In this document: in pieces, positions 14,017 through 17,020 of the stretch | Numbering within the stretch: the stretch's first letter is position 1 | How the letters are laid out: each line of letters starts with the position of its first letter | From: CAYYKK01 sp964467935 | Lineage (GTDB): Bacteria > Myxococcota_A > Polyangia > Polyangiales > Polyangiaceae | Direction of reading: 5' to 3' | Assembly: GCA_964467935.1 (NCBI GenBank) | Contig: CAYYKK010000149.1 | Location: 1-17,020 of the forward strand | Length of the DNA stretch: 17,020 nucleotides | The notes under the pieces: generated by a model | Databases searched by the model: none | The model's input: the letters and a program-made list of their open reading frames with translations, nothing else | What the model was told of the DNA's origin: nothing | Made by a program: the position numbers and the translations under genes

Positions 14017-15111
14017 CTATCGCGCTTTCGATCTCGAAACGACCCGCTTCTTCTTCATCGTGCCCGCGCCCGCCGCGGCGAGCACCTTCTGCGCGAGGGT
14101 CGAGATGCCGAACGACCCGTCGAGCGCGTGGACGCCGATCTCGACGTAGCCCGCCGGTGGCGCGGGCAGATCGGCGGGCACGCGATCGGCGCGCAGCACC
14201 TGCACCGAGAGGGCGCGATGCGTGAGCACGTGCTCGACGTCGCCCGCGTGCGCGGCGGCTCGGGTGAGCGAAGCGAAGCTCGCGGGCGGCGCGTCGGCGC
14301 TCCACATCGGCGGCTCCCAGAGCCCGCCGAACAAGCCGTCGAGCGACCGCTTCGCGAGGAGGAAGCCGGTCGCCGTGTCGCCCGCCACGAGCGCGACGAG
14401 CGCCGCGCGCTTCGGCGGCTTCTTCGCCTTCGCGACCGGCAGCTCGCGGACGCGCCCCTCTCGTCGCGCGCGGCAGTCGTCGCGCATGGGGCACGCCTCG
14501 CACGCGGGGTCGAGCGGCGTGCAGACCGTCGCCCCGAGCTCCATCAGCGACTGGTTGAAGTCGCCCGGTCGCGGGCCTCGGACGAGCCGCGTGGCGAGCG
14601 ACCACAACGCGCCCTCGCTCTCCTTCGTGCCGAGCTGCGCTTCGATCGCGAAGATCCGCGACAGCACGCGCGCCACGTTGCCGTCGACGAGCGGCTCCTC
14701 GCGCTCGAACGCGATGCTCGCGATCGCCCCGGCCGTGTACGCGCCGATCCCAGGCAGGCCCATCAGCCCCTCGCGATCGCTCGGAAAGCGGCCCTCGTAG
14801 CGCGCCACCACCTCGCGCGCGGCGAGGTGGAGCGAGCGCGCGCGCCGGTAGTAGCCGAGCCCGCTCCACAGCGAGAGCACCTCGTCGATCGGCGCGCGCG
14901 CGAGATCGCCGATCGACGGGAAGCGCGCGAGGAAGCGCTCGAAGTACGGGATCACCGTGTCCACCCGCGTCTGCTGCAGCATGATCTCGCTCAGGTAGAC
15001 ACCGTACGGATCGCGCGTCCGCCGCCATGGTAGATCGCGGGCGTGCAGGTCGAACCAGGCGAGGAGCTGCTCGCGAAGGCGGCGTTCGGTCTCGAGGTCG
15101 GGCTCGCGCAT
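14017..15111 (-). CDS. mutY: A/G-specific adenine DNA glycosylase MutY
   Basis: This 364-residue protein removes adenine mispaired with 8-oxoguanine, acting in base-excision repair. All key parts are visible. The catalytic Glu42 is in YLSEIMLQQTRVDTVIPYF. The helix-hairpin-helix is LMGLPGIGAYTAGAIASIAF (117-135), followed by catalytic Asp143 in LVDGNVARVL. The four cluster ligands are Cys197, Cys204, Cys207 and Cys213, with the expected spacing C-X6-C-X2-C-X5-C. The C-terminal NUDIX-like 8-oxoG recognition domain (about 234-345) keeps LFGGLWEPP and VLTHRAL. The length is normal for the family. The start is ATG at 15111 with a weak ribosome-binding site. It is the first gene of an operon whose other members are envelope proteins, which is unusual. 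Its 5' end overlaps the possible start of a gene on the other strand. Confidence 0.97.
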   Translation of the reverse strand: MREPDLETERRLREQLLAWFDLHARDLPWRRTRDPYGVYLSEIMLQQTRVDTVIPYFERFLARFPSIGDLARAPIDEVLSLWSGLGYYRRARSLHLAAREVVARYEGRFPSDREGLMGLPGIGAYTAGAIASIAFEREEPLVDGNVARVLSRIFAIEAQLGTKESEGALWSLATRLVRGPRPGDFNQSLMELGATVCTPLDPACEACPMRDDCRARREGRVRELPVAKAKKPPKRAALVALVAGDTATGFLLAKRSLDGLFGGLWEPPMWSADAPPASFASLTRAAAHAGDVEHVLTHRALSVQVLRADRVPADLPAPPAGYVEIGVHALDGSFGISTLAQKVLAAAGAGTMKKKRVVSRSKAR

Positions 15112-15744
15112 GGTCTCGCTCGTAGGGTCGCGAGCCTAACAGACCCGGCTGGGCGCGCCGTTGCGGGACTCGTGGTCGCGTCGCTCGCGCTCGGCGCGTG
15201 TGACGCGAATCGACACCCGTGGGATCAACCCACCGGGGGCACGCCGCCCCGTCCGCCGTCCGCCGACGAGCCCGCGCCCTCCGCCGCGCCGTCCGCCGCC
15301 GTGACCGCGCCATCGGGTCGCATCGAGAGCGGCGGCCCGTTCGTCACGTGTCTCGCGGGCTTCTCGCCGAGCGCCGAGCCCGTGCGTGACGTCACGCGCC
15401 TCTCGCTGGTCTGCGGCCCGGAGAACGGCATGCGCCGCGTGCTCGAGGTGCCGTTCGAGGGGGCGCTCTCCGAGGGCGGCGCGGCGCTCGAGATCCCGCT
15501 CGAGCTCAAGCGAGGCTCCTGCTACCGCGTGTTCGCCGTGGCGGACCCCGCGATCGAGGACCTCGACGTGTCGCTCTCGTCGGCGCGAGGCGTCGTCATC
15601 GCCTCCGATCCGGGGGTGGGTCGCGTCGTCGTCCTCCAACCCGATCGGCCGCTCTGCTCGACGGCGGACGACGCGGCGACCCTGCGCGTGCTCGCGAAGA
15701 AGGGGCGCGGCCGTTTCGCGCTCGAGATCTACGCGATGCCGTGA
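15043..15744 (+). CDS. Probable lipoprotein of unknown function, start uncertain
   Basis: The frame encodes a lipoprotein. A hydrophobic segment AGLVVASLALGAC ends at Cys53 when counted from the GTG at 15043, with a lipobox-like LGAC. A Pro/Ser/Ala linker follows (to about residue 93), then a 130-residue beta-rich domain with three cysteines (FVTCLAGF, LVCGPE, RGSCYRVF) and one later (RPLCST). It resembles a small extracytoplasmic binding or stalk domain, but I recognise no family. The start is a problem. Between 15111 and 15172 the frame has no ATG, GTG or TTG. GTG 15043 gives a 52-residue pre-Cys region overlapping mutY by 69 bp. GTG 15172 leaves only nine residues before the Cys, too short for a signal peptide. 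I list the longer form with low certainty about the start. Confidence 0.65.
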   Translation: MQVEPGEELLAKAAFGLEVGLAHGLARRVASLTDPAGRAVAGLVVASLALGACDANRHPWDQPTGGTPPRPPSADEPAPSAAPSAAVTAPSGRIESGGPFVTCLAGFSPSAEPVRDVTRLSLVCGPENGMRRVLEVPFEGALSEGGAALEIPLELKRGSCYRVFAVADPAIEDLDVSLSSARGVVIASDPGVGRVVVLQPDRPLCSTADDAATLRVLAKKGRGRFALEIYAMP

Positions 15745-15804
15745 GCCGCGATCGGGGCGCTACCATTGACGTGCCCCACGCTAGGAACTACCTCTGCCCT
15801 CCCG

Positions 15805-16326
15805 ATGTCGGACGAAGCCGAGAAAGACCCGCCGAGCCCGAGGGAGAGCGAGATTCCTCCGCCCGACCCCGAGCGCAAGCGCCTGTTCGAGCGCGCCGTC
15901 CCCGAGCTCGTCAAGCGCCTCATCGAGCGGGCGGTCGAGAGCGGCTTCGAGAAGCTCTCCGAGCAGCCCGAGAACCTGAAGAACCTCGTCGGTGAGCTCA
16001 AGCTCCCGAAGGAGGTGCTCGGCGATCTCTATGGCCACATCGACGACACGAAGAAGGGCATCTATGGCGTCGTCGCCAAGGAGATCCGCGACGTGCTCCA
16101 GCACACGCAGTTCGCCGACGAGATCGCCAAGGTGCTCACCAAGCTGTCGTTCGAGATCAAGACCGAGATCCGCTTCGTCCCGAACGATCGCGCGAAGGAC
16201 GAGCCCCACGAGGACGGCGAGCCCAACGACGGGACCGAACGCCCCAACGCGCTGCCCAAACCCAAGGTCGTCAGCGAGGTGACGATCAAGGACCGCACGA
16301 AGGACGGGCGAGACCGCCGCTCCTAA
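15805..16326 (+). CDS. Amphipathic helical protein of unknown function
   Basis: This 173-residue protein is not recognised. The ATG at 15805 is chosen over a TTG at 15766, which is in frame but lacks a ribosome-binding site. Residues 1-25 are Pro/Glu/Ser rich. Residues 27-125 are helical and amphipathic: LFERAVPELVKRLIERAVESGFEKL, LVGELKLPKEVLGDLYGHIDD and GVVAKEIRDVLQHTQFADEIAKVLTKLSFEIKTEIRF. The tail (126-173) is highly charged and ends in an Arg/Lys-rich segment. There is no signal peptide or transmembrane helix. The helical core followed by a charged tail is reminiscent of phasin-like or other surface-binding helical proteins, but nothing in the context supports a specific role. The gene is 60 bp after the lipoprotein gene on the same strand. 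Confidence 0.75.
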   Translation: MSDEAEKDPPSPRESEIPPPDPERKRLFERAVPELVKRLIERAVESGFEKLSEQPENLKNLVGELKLPKEVLGDLYGHIDDTKKGIYGVVAKEIRDVLQHTQFADEIAKVLTKLSFEIKTEIRFVPNDRAKDEPHEDGEPNDGTERPNALPKPKVVSEVTIKDRTKDGRDRRS

Positions 16327-16454
16327 GACGCTCCCTGGACTCGTCGCGGCCGACACGGCGTCGACGGGACGTCGTCACTCGGGACGTGGGCTCGTTCGAG
16401 CTCCACGGACGAGGGGCGAGGCTTTCACCAAGCTCAATCGAGGAACAGCTCAGA

Positions 16455-16934
16455 ATGAAGAAGCCGCACACGGGCGGAGAGATCGACGCGTATTGCACGA
16501 AGTGCCGAATGGACCTCGGCCACCGGATCGTCGCGATGGTCGGCGACCTGGTGAAGCAGGTCGAGTGCCTGACCTGCCGAGGCACCCATCGCTACGTGAG
16601 ACCCAAGTCCGAGCGCGACGCCGAGGCGAGCCGCAAGGCGATGGGAGGGTCGGCCCCCCGCGCGAGCGCGAGCGCGGCGAAGGTCCCCCGCGAGACGGCC
16701 GCGGCGAAGAGCGAGCGCGAGAACCGCAACGTGTGGGAGCGATCCATCGCCGGTCAGCCCACGAACGCGTTCCGCGCGTACCGGATCTTCGAGAGCTACG
16801 GCCCCGGCGATCTGGTGCGGCACACGAAGTTCGGCGACGGCGTCATCGCGCGGGTCATCGATCGCGGCAAGGTCGAGGTGCTCTTCGAGGACGGTCCGCG
16901 GACGCTCGCGCACGGTCAACAAGCGCCCGCCTGA
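16455..16934 (+). CDS. Zinc-ribbon protein with a UvrD/PcrA-type Tudor-like C-terminal domain
   Basis: This 159-residue protein has two parts. Residues 12-45 are a zinc ribbon with Cys14, Cys17, Cys38 and Cys41 in two CxxC knuckles (YCTKC and ECLTC). After a Ser/Ala/Lys-rich linker (about 50-95), residues 117-153 read PGDLVRHTKFGDGVIARV then VEVLFEDGPRTLAHG. This matches the pattern of the Tudor-like domain at the C-terminus of UvrD/PcrA helicases, which in PcrA contacts RNA polymerase (H-x-KFGxGxV, V-x-F-x-GxRxL). The ATG at 16455 follows a good ribosome-binding site (GAGGAACAG, 16439-16447). It is small and cytoplasmic. The domain match suggests nucleic-acid or RNA-polymerase binding, but the function is not known to me. 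The gene is downstream of the helical protein on the same strand, 128 bp away. Confidence 0.75.
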   Translation: MKKPHTGGEIDAYCTKCRMDLGHRIVAMVGDLVKQVECLTCRGTHRYVRPKSERDAEASRKAMGGSAPRASASAAKVPRETAAAKSERENRNVWERSIAGQPTNAFRAYRIFESYGPGDLVRHTKFGDGVIARVIDRGKVEVLFEDGPRTLAHGQQAPA

Positions 16935-16967
16935 GGCGCTCGCGCTCCGAAGCCCGAGGGGCGCTCC

Positions 16968-17020
16968 TCAGGAGGTGGGCCGCTTCTGCTTCAGGTAGAA
17001 GAAGTCCCGCTCCGCGGAGC
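16968..17020 (-). CDS. 3' end of a leftward gene cut by the window edge
   Basis: The minus strand from 17020 shows an open frame ending in SAERDFFYLKQKRPTS and a TGA at 16968-16970. Seventeen sense residues are not enough to identify a product. The reading frame is plausible as a C-terminus because it has no stop and uses the same GC-rich codons. The rightward zinc-ribbon gene ends 34 bp away, a typical convergent arrangement. Confidence 0.4.
   Translation of the reverse strand, partial: SAERDFFYLKQKRPTS

Noticed and set aside
15766..15804. TTGACG plus TACCTC at 17-bp spacing as a promoter for the 173-aa gene
   Set aside because: The -10 match is poor and GC-rich genomes give many such hits; not strong enough to list as a feature.
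17009..17020. Perfect 12-bp palindrome GCTCCGCGGAGC at the right edge
   Set aside because: It lies within coding sequence of the partial gene, and such GC palindromes are common by chance in this composition.

Overview
This is a GC-rich chromosomal window with 15 genes, two of them cut by the window edges, and one 10-base assembly gap. The codon use (GCG, CTC and GAG dominate), the many lipoproteins, the proline-rich and acidic low-complexity tails, and the mix of families suggest Myxococcota, probably the Polyangia side. That is inference from style, not a marker-gene placement. I see no rRNA, tRNA, CRISPR array, transposase or phage genes.

Left part (1-2014): the 3' end of a disordered, repeat-containing protein and a GNAT acetyltransferase run rightward. 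They converge on a 205-bp intergenic region that holds an AT-rich 28-bp sequence closely resembling a XerC/XerD recombination site (dif type), a long hairpin and three short direct repeats. This is the most notable non-coding feature.

Leftward block (2015-9269): in transcription order it holds a small lipoprotein with an RskA-like C-terminal half, the transcript-cleavage factor GreA, a large polytopic membrane protein with a sulfatase-fold domain and HEAT-like repeats, a YfgM-like membrane-anchored TPR protein with a very acidic cytoplasmic tail, and a BamB-like beta-propeller lipoprotein. The last two overlap by 4 bp in the same order as yfgM-bamB in E. coli, which points to outer-membrane protein biogenesis. 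The propeller gene is interrupted by the N-gap, and its apparent frameshift is an assembly artefact.

Middle (9358-11888): a 347-aa, mostly helical protein of unknown function is divergent from a second sulfatase-fold protein, this one a lipoprotein. Their 71-bp shared upstream region contains a perfect inverted repeat. In both sulfatase-fold proteins threonine sits where sulfatases carry the Cys or Ser that becomes formylglycine, so they may not be sulfatases.

Right part (11918-17020): a tightly packed leftward operon encodes MutY, a probable outer-membrane beta-barrel protein, an exported Cys-rich protein with 11 mature cysteines, and a TPR-like lipoprotein. Head-to-head with mutY lies a rightward series: a lipoprotein with an uncertain start, a 173-aa protein of unknown function, and a 159-aa protein joining a zinc ribbon to a UvrD/PcrA-type Tudor-like domain. 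The window closes inside the 3' end of another leftward gene.
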